A stretch of DNA of 64,000 nt from Engraulis encrasicolus (GCF_034702125.1 NC_085872.1:24994502-25058501); one strand, 5' to 3'. Shown: positions 53,067 to 64,000, counted from the stretch's first letter. Notes: generated by a model from the letters alone, not told the origin. Translations and numbers: made by a program.

Positions 53067-55157
53067 TTAAACACAAGATGATGCAGCGGTCACAACGTGG
53101 TCTTTCCCACCGGCGGGCCGATGCATTCTCCGTGTATGGTGGGAGTAGTACCTCCCCGCTACAGGGTAGTGACAGAGGGCTTCGCTTCGAGCCCCTACAG
53201 GTCGACCCTGTCCGCTTCCCAGTGCATTGCCAGGTTTACATACCTTAGCATGTGCAAACTCACATTTCAACTTCTGTACAGGACCGAAATTACAATGCTC
53301 AGCACCATCAGCAATGTTAACCTGTGCTTTACTCAACCGGGCATTCTCAGCAGGCCTACTTTTCTTCTGTTTCCTACGCCTGCGCTTCAGCACCGGTGAT
53401 GGTGAATAAGCAACATCTGCACCTGCAACCGCAGACCGCACCACACACGCTGGGGACACATCATGAGACAATACATTTGAATTAGGCCAGACCTTAGCCC
53501 CAGCCAAATCATTTCCCAAAATGAAAGAGACCCCAGCTACAGGGAGAGATTTACAAATGCCAACAGGCACATCAGCAGTGACCAATTCCGACACTAGGTG
53601 GACACGGTGCAGTGGCACACACCTAGGAGACATTTCAAAGCCCTTCACAGCAACCTTTCCTACGTATGAATGCTCCGATAGTGGTAAAACTCCGGAAAGT
53701 AAGAACGACTGGTCAGCCCCAGTATCCCTCAGTATGCGCACAGGAACACTGACAGGGGACTGACCAGGCAGTGAGACAAAGCCATGAGATATGAAAGGAC
53801 TATAATCAGTAGTACCCCTCCCTTTACTCATTTTAGCAGCCAGACATGAGCTCTTTGTAACTCCATCACTCTGCAAAGGTTTGGCGTTTTTGAGATCCAA
53901 ACAGTCACTGGCTTTATGGCCAACCTTGTGACAATTGAAGCAGGTTATGGGATGGGCATTGTAAACACCACTAGGTGGTTTTCTCTTGGGGAAAAACTTA
54001 CCCTGAGGATTAGGCCAGCGGCCATCAGACATGTCTTTATGAGTCAGAACGTATTTGTCAGCCAAGATAGCAGCTTGTTCTAAGGTGTTAACTTCATGTT
54101 CCTTGAGGTGTACAGCGACAGGATCAGGAAGACCATTCATAAAGTCTTCAAGAAGCAGAAGTTCTCTAAGGTCTTCCTTAGTTTTAGCACACTGTGCGCT
54201 GCACCACCTATCGAACAGACGCTCCTTTTCACGTGAATGTTCTACATACGTCTGCTGATCCGGCTTTCTAGCATCCCGGAACCTCTGACGGTATGCCTCA
54301 GGGACTAGCTCATAGACATGCATGACAGTTTTCTTCACTTTGTCATAATCCTGGGCCTCAGCTATGGGTAAAGCCGAGAACACCTCTCTTGCCTTTCCAG
54401 TGAAAACACATTGAAGTAAGAGGGTCCACACATCCTTGGGCCAGTTTAAAGTGGCAGCAACTCTCTCAAAATGATTGAAATATTTGTCTACATCCTTCTC
54501 AGTAAAGGTAGGAACAAGACGAATATTTTTACAAACATCAAATTTTGGGTCAGAAGAGGAAGGAGGAGAAGCAGGCTTTGAGGAAGGCACAGAAGGTGGC
54601 TTCACCTCCAACTCAAGCCTCCTCATAGCCAGTGCATGATCGTTGGCCATACGTTGGAGCTCTAACTGTTGGTGCAACTCCAGTTTACGGAGCTCTAGCT
54701 CTAGCTCCTTCTCACGCAGGCTTATGGCCCTTGAATCAATTTCACTTTTTGGCTTCTCAAGCTGCAAGCCCTCATCCTCATTAACCGGTTGCTCAATGTT
54801 AGGTGAAGCTGCAGTAGTAGCAGTCACCTCTTTCTCCTCTGAGAACACAACACCACCACCATCATCATTACCATCATGGTCATCATCATCATCATCATCA
54901 TCATCGTCGTCATCCTCAACATGCTCATCCTCCACCTCCTTTTTAATAATGGAATGAGCAATTAGTTGACGCTTGATGGAGTCAACCAATTTGTCCTTTG
55001 TCTTCTTCTCTTTAGCACTTATGGTTAAGCCATAGTGCTCTGCTACAGCCAGGAGCTGATCTTTGGTCAAAGCTGACAGCAGCTCCAAAGATGGCTGAGC
55101 AATAAATTCATCCACAGTTACCATCACTTCAAAGAAGAACTTACTCCAGGATAGCAT
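53067..55157 (-). CDS. Gag-protease polyprotein of LTR retrotransposon, 696 residues
   Basis: Capsid and protease of the 52510-56522 element. In order: a SAP-like helical segment (about 25-66, LSALTKDQLLAVAEHYGL), an acidic Asp run (82-93), a coiled coil rich in Glu/Leu (about 145-185), a SCAN-like Ty3-type capsid (about 210-375, with VPTFTEKDVDKYFNHFER and LLQCVFTGKAREVFSALP), a CCHC zinc knuckle CFNCHKVGHKASDC (406-419) and a retropepsin-like domain with the active-site DTGA (478-481). A basic RRRRKQKK patch follows near the C-terminus. The true start may be the internal methionine at residue 12. The frame is intact and ends about 150 bases before the 3' LTR, where polymerase would be expected. 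Confidence 0.88.
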   Translation of the reverse strand: MLSWSKFFFEVMVTVDEFIAQPSLELLSALTKDQLLAVAEHYGLTISAKEKKTKDKLVDSIKRQLIAHSIIKKEVEDEHVEDDDDDDDDDDDDHDGNDDGGGVVFSEEKEVTATTAASPNIEQPVNEDEGLQLEKPKSEIDSRAISLREKELELELRKLELHQQLELQRMANDHALAMRRLELEVKPPSVPSSKPASPPSSSDPKFDVCKNIRLVPTFTEKDVDKYFNHFERVAATLNWPKDVWTLLLQCVFTGKAREVFSALPIAEAQDYDKVKKTVMHVYELVPEAYRQRFRDARKPDQQTYVEHSREKERLFDRWCSAQCAKTKEDLRELLLLEDFMNGLPDPVAVHLKEHEVNTLEQAAILADKYVLTHKDMSDGRWPNPQGKFFPKRKPPSGVYNAHPITCFNCHKVGHKASDCLDLKNAKPLQSDGVTKSSCLAAKMSKGRGTTDYSPFISHGFVSLPGQSPVSVPVRILRDTGADQSFLLSGVLPLSEHSYVGKVAVKGFEMSPRCVPLHRVHLVSELVTADVPVGICKSLPVAGVSFILGNDLAGAKVWPNSNVLSHDVSPACVVRSAVAGADVAYSPSPVLKRRRRKQKKSRPAENARLSKAQVNIADGAEHCNFGPVQKLKCEFAHAKVCKPGNALGSGQGRPVGARSEALCHYPVAGRYYSHHTRRMHRPAGGKDHVVTAASSCV

Positions 55158-56116
55158 TCAATTTCAATTAATCAACAAAATGACGGAGCTATACAGCTGA
55201 CTAACGCCAAATACAGTGATTAATTTGATCAAGAGGACACTCACACCAAAAACAAATGAAAGAAAGAAAATGAGGCACAAAACCACCACTGGCAAACAAA
55301 ATATTCTCTCCAACAAAGGACAGCAGCTGCACCAAGCGCTTACTATGTATTACTCAAACAAGTTCACGATTACGTGACACTTAGAAAATACAACGCTACT
55401 GACCAATTAACCCAGACACTACAGCAGCGCAGTATGTCTGCACAATCACTCAACAGGCCAAGTTACAATTACAGTAGGAGAGGCCACCTCCTTCAGAGTA
55501 ACTCTTACAGCCTACGCGCAGCTTGCAAAAACAGCAGAAAGAGGGTTACACAATTATGAACGCTAAATGGAGCTAAAAATAGACCACGCGTTCCAACCCA
55601 ACACAACACAACCGTAAGCAAGCAAGCGCAACACAGCTCACTAACTGACAAACAAAATTCACTCACCAATCCAGCTGGCACGGCCAAATCACTCCACCTG
55701 CATCCAGATGAGAACGCTGCTTTGCTGAAATTCACAGGGTATGGTTACATCTACAGTCCTCTGGCGACCTGTCCTGCACAAGAAAACTTGCTTTGCCTAG
55801 CTAGTCTTCGGAGGCTTGCCGACCTCGGGGCGACTGGTTAACGCATGAACTCGATGCAATACAAGATTGCACGAAGCGTGCCCCCGACAGGAATGTAAAT
55901 TCCCGATCGGATTTACCTCTAAAAACAACAAACTTACAAACAGATCAAAACAACAAACAGTACTTCGAAGGAGAGGCAGAGCCAAGCTGAAGCACTCTTC
56001 CTAAACCAGAGACTGAATAGGCCTACCTAGTTAATTAAGAACAGCGTTCTCACCTGAATGAAAGCACAGCACCCAGCGCAATACCAGACAGGATCCCTGA
56101 CGAGAACCCCAATTCA
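55158..56116 (-). other. 5' leader of the LTR element
   Basis: About 960 bases between the 5' LTR and gag, carrying the probable primer-binding site at its start. No long ORF on the minus strand. Confidence 0.7.
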
Positions 56117-56522
56117 TGTTACGACCCCAGCTCGTTTTGAGGGCGCAACATGAAGAGGAGACCACACAAAGATTCAAAGTTCAATGATATTTTTATTGAA
56201 CCACAATAATCAATGAAACAGGTGTCTAGGGGAATGAATGAACGGGTGTGTGAGAGTGAATGATGTATGCAATGTGTGCGTCAGTATCAATATGTGAGCT
56301 GTAAAGAAAGAATCAAAAGAGTGAGGGTATAGAAGTGAGGAGAGCAAGAAAGAGCCAGTGGTGAGGTTGAGGTCAGAGTGCCTAATGAGAGAGAGGGAGA
56401 GGATGGCTTTTAAAGCCTACACCTGCCCGCAGGTGGAGGTAATCACAATTAGCCTAATCAGGCCATGGCTCTGCTGTGCACTAACATGCCACGGCTTGGA
56501 GATGACACATGGGGTCGTCACA
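56117..56522 (-). repeat. 5' LTR
   Basis: Same sequence as the 3' LTR apart from one base as read by eye. It supplies the promoter for the gag-protease frame. Confidence 0.92.
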
Positions 56523-56728
56523 CTGACTTTATGAGCATTTCCCCCTGTTGCCTAGGCCTTGAGTCATTTGTGGTTAACAGCTGCCCTCTAGCGGGGTTAT
56601 GACAAGCCGCATACAAGCGCTCGAGGGCATGTGAGCCTAACCGCGCGAATAGACCAGGCGTGATGCGATTCAAGCGACAGAGTGCAGCAGCAAGCGATAC
56701 GAGCGATTGAGGAGACTAGAGTATGTCC

Positions 56729-58717
56729 AGTGGCGTAACTATCGGTAAGCAGGGACTGCAGTTGCTTACGGGCCCACGAGCTCTCAGGGGCCCCCTTACG
56801 GACGCCTAGTAGGCCCCCATTGGTACTGGGAACTTGAATGTCTCTGCACACGCAGAAAATTCCCCGACAGCTCTTCTAATGATGAGTCGTTGACCGGACC
56901 GTGTTTATATCACAACAGATGCCACCGTCCAACATGATGGTGTGCCGTTTAAACACGACACCAATGGCAAAGCCATGCTACTATTAATACTGTGCTAATA
57001 ACTTTGTTTAGTTCATTAGACGGTTCTTTAAAAATACAGTCATATAATATGTTTCAAACTGCAATAAATATCTTAACAATACGGTGTATTTGAGTCTTTT
57101 ATTTTTTTTACATTACGACTTGGAATTATGGGTTATGATGAACTGATTGAACATGTTACGTAGCCTACGTAACGTGCGTGCATACAGGAAGAACTTTGGT
57201 GCAACGTGCAAGACGTCACATCACGTTAGACATAGAAGAAATCTGATCATATTATCTAAACTTTAACAATGTGTTGGCGACGATGGATAACAAAAAGAAG
57301 CACCGGAGCGGATTTCAAAAAAGAAAATGGAAAGAGGAGCTGCTGGAAGAACTGAAAAAAACTTCCGAAAATAAACTCCTTTCAAAGAGCCGCAGAGGGA
57401 AAGGTGGACGTTGTTCCTGCTAGCTACAGTGAAGATTGCGACCAAGAAGAGAACTAATGACAGAGGGGGGCTGTGAAAGTATCTAGCCCCCTTGTTGTGT
57501 TAGAAGCAGGGGGTCTGACTCTGACAGTGACAGCTCGTTACAGAAGATGACAACCTGGCCGGCTCAACACCGACGAGGGAGCACCCAACTGATATGGGAC
57601 ATTTCCCCGACAGCCTTGATGCAGACGTGAAAAGGGGAAAGAACAAGCAAAACAATGTTAGCACGCCACATATCCAGCTTGCTAGCCGCGGTGCGTGTGT
57701 TGAACTGTGGATTTAAGTCAAGTGGAATAATTGCAAGAAGCCCTGAGATCAAGACAGCGTTTTGTAAGGACATTTGGTTATTAATTTTGCCGGCCGTGGC
57801 ATAATGAGTTGGGTTTATTTTGCCTGGTGCGATTGTTGTCACAAGCCTGAAGTTGTCACAAGCCCGTTTTGAAGTGTGTTTGGCTAAATTGTTATTGCGC
57901 TATGTAGACGGACTCGGATGTTGTAACATTCTTTTTTCAAATTTCGTGCGCTTTAAATCGGTACCTGTGCTCGTCATGTTCTGTTTTTACATGTCTTCAT
58001 GAAGACTTTGGAAAATCTCCATATATGGCATTTCAATGCAGATATGCCAAAACGACAGAGGAGTAGGCTACTGCACATTCGTTGAAGGAAGGGGTGGTGC
58101 TTGAAAAGATATCGGTTGTTTATGCATTGGCGTGAATGTTTCACAGACATTTCAGACACAAGCTTAACCTGCTAGTGTCAATGTATTTGAATGATTAGTA
58201 CTGTGCCTAGCAATGACTGCATATCTGTCTGAAAGACTAACAATTAGTCTCTTGAGTTTCATTTTGGCAACATAGGAGGAGTTTTAGTGGGTTCCTGGAT
58301 TGGTCTGTCGCGCGTCTGTGTGGTCACTTTGCAGGTGTAAAGTGAACGTTTTAAATGCACTCAAATACACTGAGGTTTGGCTCGTCTGATTTTTTCGGGG
58401 TTTTATGATTACTGCCTACATCTGCCGTCACCTAGGCCTACGTGTTTTCGTGGATGTGTAGCGGTATACCAAATGTGTTTTCATGGACATGCATGGTGTG
58501 CCGTCAGCATGTTTTTGTTTATGTGGTGATGCGCTGTCATCAAATTTCCGTTCAAGGTGCGCTGTCACCATTTTTCTGTGTGTGATGTGTGATCAATACT
58601 TCTAAGAAGTGCATCATTTTATGTTCCTTTATGTGACCTTTATCACGTGTTGTACTTTATATGGGGCCCACAGAGATAATGTTGCTTACGGGCCTATTGC
58701 TGTGTCGTTACGCCACT
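56729..58717 (+). mobile_element. hAT-type element remnant, 2.0 kb
   Basis: Ends AGTGGCGTAAC and GTTACGCCACT are inverse and flanked by a direct repeat AGAGTATGTCC (56718-56728, 58718-58728). A second inner inverted motif is GCTTACGGGCC. Near 57282 a short frame starts MDNKKKHRSGFQKRKWKEEL, like the N-terminus of ZMYM-like hAT transposases, and a later frame reads HPTDMGHFPDSLDADVKR. Both break quickly, so this is an internally deleted dead copy. Confidence 0.7.
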
Positions 58718-58728
58718 AGAGTATGTCC

Positions 58729-59424
58729 GTACAGGCAGAAGGCAAAGCATTCAAGCATTCCCATTGGCTGTGGTCACTGACCTCTATACAGTCATTGGCT
58801 GTCGCGGTTTGTCGCCGAACCGCGTCATAGAAAGTTGAAAGGATTTCAACTTCAAACTGTCGCGCTCGTCTCCAGAATCGCTTTTGTCGTGCGACTCAAT
58901 ACAAAGTCAATTACTTCCGTCGCTCGCCTCGCTCTTGTCGCGGTAGGTGTATTTCTGCGGTAAGTCACGTGACCTCTCGGAGCCCGAGGCAAACTCTGTG
59001 GCCCTCCTTGCCTTAGTGAGGATGGGCTCGTCGAGAAAAGGGGTGATGACGGCTGCCAAAACAGCCACCTTATTATGTCTTTCCCAGGGCCAGTGTAAAG
59101 ATAAGACATATTTAACAGTGTGATGGTGTGTGGTGCTTTGCACTTCGCCTCCTTGAGGCATTTTAGCGTCCATTGCACACAAATCTTCAACACAAAGTGA
59201 GAGTCTGTCACCTGAAACCGCGTCAGTGATTACTCGCTCTCTTCGATTATTTTCATAACCACACTGATTACGCCTAAGTGCCTTGGCAGCTGGGCAGGCA
59301 TAGGGTCCTCTTCTTTTCTTGTTCGCAACAGAGGGAATAGAGAGAGTTCCAGTCTTTACCATGCTGAGTGGAGGAAAGAAGTTCGCAGCGAGCATTCACA
59401 GTACCGCTGTGCATGGAGGGGCAG
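58729..59424. other. unassigned sequence between the hAT and DIRS-like remnants
   Basis: A minus-strand frame of 162 codons (58907-59395) has no motif I recognise. No other content identified. Confidence 0.4.
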
Positions 59425-60558
59425 TCAAGGCTGCGACTGGCGGTGCCCAAGGCGCAGTGTGCAGCCCAACTTCACACCCGTGTGAAGCTTCCTCACTGTT
59501 TTCCCCCTCGTAGCTGGGTGTGCTGCTGTCTGTGTCTGGACCACAGTGGGCACAAAGAGGTGCCTGGCCCACGCCTTGGGTCGGGCTGCAGGTTCGGGGG
59601 TCGCTGCTCTCTCCTGGTGGGTGCCATGTTGCCCAGAGCTGGCGCCGTGGGAGAAGCAGGGTGTGGCATAAAGAGCTGGGAGCCAACGGTGCACGGGCCT
59701 ATGTCTCTGGGGTTGGGGGACCACTGTGTGCTTAAAGGTAGGTATCCCTTTGCCTTTCAGTGGGGGTTCCTGTAACATGGCTATGGCCTTTACGCCAAAG
59801 AGGCCTTCAGTTGCGACAGGGTAATCGAGCACCGCTCCCTTTTCTTTGTCCGGGACGTCAGACCAAGCCATAGGTTCCTTGCCCCTGTCACAGTCAAGCC
59901 GATGGAGTGTCCCGTCACCTGTGTGGTGCATCGGGACACCTTGAGGATGAGGTCCGTCGCGGTCAGGAAATCTGCCCAGACCTGCTCCATGAGGCTCTCC
60001 TCCTCCATGGCTGCGGTCATCCTCCAGAGCAGAGAGGTAGGCCACGAGCATAGTGGAGGTGTTGACTGAACTCCCTGCCTGTGCAGATGCACGGTAGGCC
60101 TTCTCACAGAGAGACAGCGTGAGCCGGTCCACTTTGGGCGCCAGCTTGGGGGCAGTGGAGGGGAGGCCCACACTGCCCGGGGCAGGCAGGAGGTGGTGGG
60201 CAACCTGTGGCTCCACAAGTGGCATCCTGTCCCGCCCTCTGTGCATATCCTCCATATCCAGCATGTGGAACCCCTATATGGGGACCCTTGCTGAATACAG
60301 GTGCGCGCCGGTCTTAGTGAGGTTGTCCATGGCGTCTGGGAAAGGTGGCAGTACCCGGTGTTCGGCCAGTGCCGTTTGTGGGAGGTAGCGGCCATCCAGG
60401 AATGAACAACGTGGGGTCAGGGGTGGGGCGGGCCAGGGCACACCCGACCTTGCCACCGCCCTCTTGCACGTGTTGTGCAGCTTAGCTGTCACTGATGGCG
60501 CTGGAGCCTTTTGGGTGGCCCTAGGCTCTCGGGGAGCCGGTGACAGACACCTGCACAA
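59425..60558 (-). pseudogene. DIRS-like retroelement gag fragment with one nonsense codon
   Basis: A minus-strand frame continuous from about 60558 to 59425 apart from a TAG at 60276-60274. Blocks such as KVDRLTLSLCEKAYRASAQA and STMLVAYLSALEDD, after a segment HHLLPAPGSVGLPSTAPKLA, resemble the gag region of fish DIRS-type elements (tyrosine-recombinase retrotransposons). No reverse transcriptase or recombinase follows, so it is a fragment. Assignment is from memory of the family pattern. Confidence 0.55.
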
Positions 60559-60788
60559 TATTCTCCGGGTTAATCGCCATCAGGACCAGTCGCGACCGAG
60601 GCGGCATCTGGCAAATCTGCCTCCAACTGCATGCTGTCCTGAATAATATAACACCAAGGAAGAATCAGTTGGTTTGCAGCTGAGCAAGGTGTTAAAAAGT
60701 AGCATGGAGCAATATTCTGCCCCATCTCGAGTTGATTTGGCGCAGGTCCACCATTTGGTCCACCATTTTTTGATTTTCACATATTTGC

Positions 60789-60845
60789 TAGCCTAGAAAT
60801 TTAGACGCCCCTAGCGACCACAAATTAAATTGGCTCGCCAGGCTA
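60789..60845. mobile_element. 57-bp mini-insertion with 9-bp target duplication
   Basis: Begins TAGCCTAG and ends CCAGGCTA (imperfect inverse), flanked on both sides by CATATTTGC (60780-60788 and 60846-60854). Confidence 0.6.
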
Positions 60846-60854
60846 CATATTTGC

Positions 60855-61832
60855 AGTATTTCCAAACATTATTCATGCATATCATTTGTGTCTATGTGTT
60901 TGCATTAGTTTAACAATATAGCCAAATTAAGCGTAGCAATGCAAGTCTATGGGAACAAACAAAACATTCTCAATTGGACTTATACACTAATTTAAAATTA
61001 ATGTGAAATTCAAAGTGCAAATTTAATCATGTCCTGTGGTCACTTGTGTCTTGATGCTAATGTTCCCATTCCAGTGAATATGCTAAGCTATGCTAATAAT
61101 TCTGATCCAATCAATCTAAATACTGAAAACACTGAGAAGAAAATGTCCCCAAAAAAATCAATTCTGAAACTGCATTCAGCCCATTTGCATCAGAGTTTCT
61201 CTGTAGCCCCAGATAGCCAGCCCTTGCTACTATTCTGTTACATTGTTGCCAATGCCATTTACAATCTTCTCAGCATGGGAGCAGTAATAGCATTTTCTCT
61301 GCGGAAATGCAATCTAGTGAAATTCTCCGCGTTAGCTTCCTTGAATTAGTTTTCTATTGAAGTACTCTTGTGCTATAGCAATTAAATATTCTGTCAATAA
61401 GACATAATCACTCGTCACAATTTCGATTGTGTTTGCCCTAATAACACTCAAAACAGAATGTTAGATCCGTGCGCCCATCGGTAGGTTGAAAACCGAAGTT
61501 GTCTGAAATGAACTGCACTAAACCTAGTTTTTCAGCCAATTAATGTTGAATGTCATTGTCATTTCTAGTCATGAGACTGTTCTTCACATAGTATTGCGTT
61601 TGGCTTCCATAAACTATGAACTGGGATTGGGAAACCATGCGATTCACTCGTAGACCGGGCCAAGAGTGAGCGGCATCTGAATGCACGATTGAAAAAGTCG
61701 TAGAGCTCTAGAAGCTAGTTCTACTTCTCCTCCCGGCCCAGGCAGCTCGGGTCTGCTAGTTGGCATCCGTGGTTCTACTTGGAGAGACGCTCCACTTGTC
61801 TCCAGTTCGACACGCGCCGCGACGCATCGCTG
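60855..61832. other. non-coding, possible promoter region at its right end
   Basis: No gene in 60855-61640. From about 61640 to 61832 the sequence becomes richer in GC and CpG (for example CACGCGCCGCGACGCATCGC), as expected near a transcription start. Confidence 0.4.
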
Positions 61833-61868
61833 ATGGCCGCGGAGGAGCCTAGAGGAATCCTCTTCGAG
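61833..61868 (+). CDS. possible first coding exon of an unidentified gene
   Basis: ATG GCC in a fair context follows a CpG-rich stretch and opens the frame MAAEEPRGILFE, ending exactly at GAG|GTAGGTAAA, a good splice donor (phase 0). The other exons would lie to the right of the window. I do not recognise the protein from 12 residues. Confidence 0.4.
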
Positions 61869-63690
61869 GTAGGTAAATCTAACTGTTAGAAGTTTTATAT
61901 AATGTGTAACCGGAAACCGGTTTTATATTTTGTAGAACCAGATTCAATGTTTGCTCCGCTGGGGTCATTATGTTGCGTAGCTACTGATTTGCCTAGTAGT
62001 CGTTGAATAGCGACAGCTAGCTAGCTTGCAAGCTAAGTGAAAAGTAAGAGCTAACGGGCTAGCTTCATTTGGTGTTTAGCTAGTAGATTTCCAACTTGGG
62101 GAACTGTTTCAAGCTAAGGTTACTTGAAGGTGTTTTTTTTCTCTCTCAGATCGGCCAGCTTGCTATGGTGCGTTTTGTGTGTATGGCTGTTCTGGTTCGT
62201 ATTCTGTTGAATGGCTTGCTCGGGAAATAAATTCACTTTGATGATTAAGCGAACAGAATGTGGTGCTGTCAGAAGTGGCTTTTGCCTAGCATTTTGGGCA
62301 GTTGTTGAAGATGGGAATGAGGCCCTGATGTGGATGAAGTAGATGAAATGTGGAATATATGCTATTCTAATTGGATGATTTCATAAACTTAGTTCTACTC
62401 CTCGTTGCTGTGAATATCCATTAACCATTGAAGTGGACTTCTGTGATGGAGATTGCTAGCTTTGATTGTTAGTAGCTACAGCTGGCTCTTTGTTTCATGT
62501 TTGTAATTAACCTACTAGCACAATGCAGACTGTCTAGTCATATCCTGCTGTTCGTAATTGGAGTGCAGTAAGTTGTGTTGTGATGATGCAGAAGTTTCAA
62601 TAACTCGTAAGGTTGAGTTGGGTGTTTTAGAGGAGGATGGAGGTGAATAAGAGTTGAGGTCAAGTTTGATCCCGTTACTTGTGTGGATACAACAAATGCA
62701 CTGCCCGTCTGCCACCAGTACCAAAGCAGTCCGACATGTGGGCCTTTTTGTTGTCAGACCTGTCACTCGATGGAAGAGATGTCTCCCCTTCTTTCCCTGA
62801 GTTTATTTTGTCGTGCTGGCCTTACCCCATGGAGACCTGCTGCAAGGATAGTCATACATTAGGGCCTGTAGTGTAATTAAGTCAAGTCAACTGCTTTAGG
62901 CTTATGAAACAAGTTTTGATGGAAGTTAACCACTTTGTTTTTTCTGTTGTTCGCTTGTTTAGTATAACTTAGTTTCAGTTATGAATTGGTATTCTATGTA
63001 ATGTAACATGTTAAGTGTTATTCTGTCACTGACACTGACAAGATGCTCTTGAAATCTGGTCCATCAAATACACATTCGTCATCCGTACACAATCATATAA
63101 AGTTATGTTGCCTATAGGGATCTTTGATTGATCAGCTGAAATGAGCAGATGCATTTGGCCTACTTCCACTGTAGACCATGACCTCTAAGCCACTACTGGT
63201 GACAAGCAAAAAAGGAAGTTCTTGACTATTATTATAAACTTTATTCACAGACTCAAGGCCCAGATAAGAACAAACAGTGCATTATAAAAGACATACAAAA
63301 CATAAAAATACCCCCCCCCCTTTGGCTACAGTTATCAGCTCACTGTCATTTAGATAAAAAGAAGGGAAGTGTAGCTTTTTATCCTCCTTAGTCCTATGTC
63401 TGTAAGGAGATGGATTACCATGAAAGCCGTAATCAATAAAACGCACTAATCGCACAGTCTTTCTTCACATGTCGAGTAAAATACAGTACATTACGGATTT
63501 TGTGCATATCCCTTTTATTGTTTAGAATAGTTTTATATTTTCTCTACTCTCTTTGCAAGAATGATGGGTTCTTCTGTAAGTTACTGGTAGAGGTGGGCAA
63601 CCATAGATGGCAGGGGGTAATACAGCCACAGAAAAAAAAATGAATAAGTTTTGGTACGCTTACCACTAGTCTTTCACATTGTTCTTGGTT
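61869..63690. other. non-coding (intron of the possible gene, or intergenic)
   Basis: No coding sequence or bounded mobile element identified. A short C-run lies at about 63310-63321. Confidence 0.45.
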
Positions 63691-64000
63691 GAACTTGACT
63701 TAATTCCAGGCCTGGTGGAATAATTCAAGTTGCTGACCTTGGGTATGGCTTGTGACCGTTTATCTTCCTTTTTAATCACACTCCAGATGTATCAATGGGG
63801 CTCTGGCCTGGGCTGGCCATGACAGGGTATTGAGCTGTGGTCCTCCATCCATACCTTGATTGACCAAGCTGTGTGGCTTGGAGCATTGTCCTACTGAAGA
63901 AGAAAAAAAAACAATTCTCAGAGTTCGGGGGCATTGTCAGAACCAGAAGGAAGCAAGTTTTGGTCCAAGATAACTTTGTATGTGGCTTCAGTCAAGTGTC
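63691..64000 (-). mobile_element. decayed Tc1-like transposase fragment
   Basis: Minus-strand translation in shifting frames gives TEATYKVILDQNLLPS, then QQDNAP-like and HTAW..W-like segments, corresponding to the part of Tc1-type transposases around the second catalytic Asp. It is interrupted by a poly-A/T slip and frameshifts and runs off the right edge of the window. Confidence 0.55.

Larger units (their letters stand above)
52510..56522 (-). mobile_element. LTR retrotransposon, 4.0 kb, young, lacking polymerase
   Basis: Identical-length LTRs (52510-52915 and 56117-56522, 406 bp each), TG...CA ends on the minus strand, and a perfect 5-bp target duplication CTGAC (52505-52509, 56523-56527). 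As read, the LTRs differ at one position (T versus A near 52888/56495). A primer-binding-site-like sequence (TGGGGTTCTCGTCAGGGA, complement of about 56094-56111) lies 5-6 bases inside the 5' LTR, and a polypurine tract AGGGAGGGAGG (52916-52926) abuts the 3' LTR. The interior encodes only gag and protease; no reverse transcriptase or integrase frame exists between 52916 and 56116. Confidence 0.93.

Overview
The window is from a ray-finned (teleost) fish nuclear genome. It holds spliced vertebrate genes with long introns, very dense (CA)n and (CT)n microsatellites, and a deep load of fish-type mobile elements (Tc1, hAT, PIF/Harbinger-like and TTAA MITEs, L2, DIRS-like, an LTR element, a tRNA-derived SINE). 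Two host genes are recognised, both on the minus strand. inhba (activin/inhibin beta A) has only its first coding exon here (3742-4315). afg3l2 (mitochondrial m-AAA protease) is complete in 17 coding exons (12966-30300), all joining in frame to about 821 codons.

Layout. 1-3741 is part of inhba intron 1, with a hAT MITE and microsatellites. 4316-11254 is the inhba 5' side and intergenic sequence. 11255-30300 is afg3l2 with its 3' UTR and poly(A) signal; 30301-30440 is its probable promoter and 5' UTR, with an upstream ORF. Intron 8 holds four nested inverted-repeat elements, intron 13 a 2.3 kb hAT-type element, and the exon 15 splice acceptor lies in a 47-bp tandem duplication.

From 30.7 to 50 kb the window is almost entirely nested mobile DNA. 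Its centre is an 8.0 kb element (33743-41775) with terminal inverted repeats, sub-terminal arrays of 95-bp and 143-bp tandem units rich in GGGCC/GCCCA, and an apparently intact five-exon minus-strand gene for a 401-residue DUF4806-type protein. To its right lie a TACTG satellite, a palindromic element split by an intact Tc1 transposon (44566-46182), and a 5'-truncated L2 LINE.

50-60.7 kb carries a second copy of a PIF-like MITE, a very young 4.0 kb LTR element (52510-56522, 406-bp LTRs differing at one position as read, CTGAC target duplication) with an intact gag-protease ORF but no polymerase, a 2.0 kb hAT remnant, and a DIRS-like gag fragment. The last 3 kb holds a possible plus-strand first coding exon (61833-61868) and a decayed Tc1-like fragment at the right edge.

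The host genes are ordinary, although afg3l2 has a probable GC-AG intron, a 20-residue glycine tract, a uORF and a duplicated acceptor. The most unusual object is the 8 kb array-bounded element carrying the DUF4806 gene.
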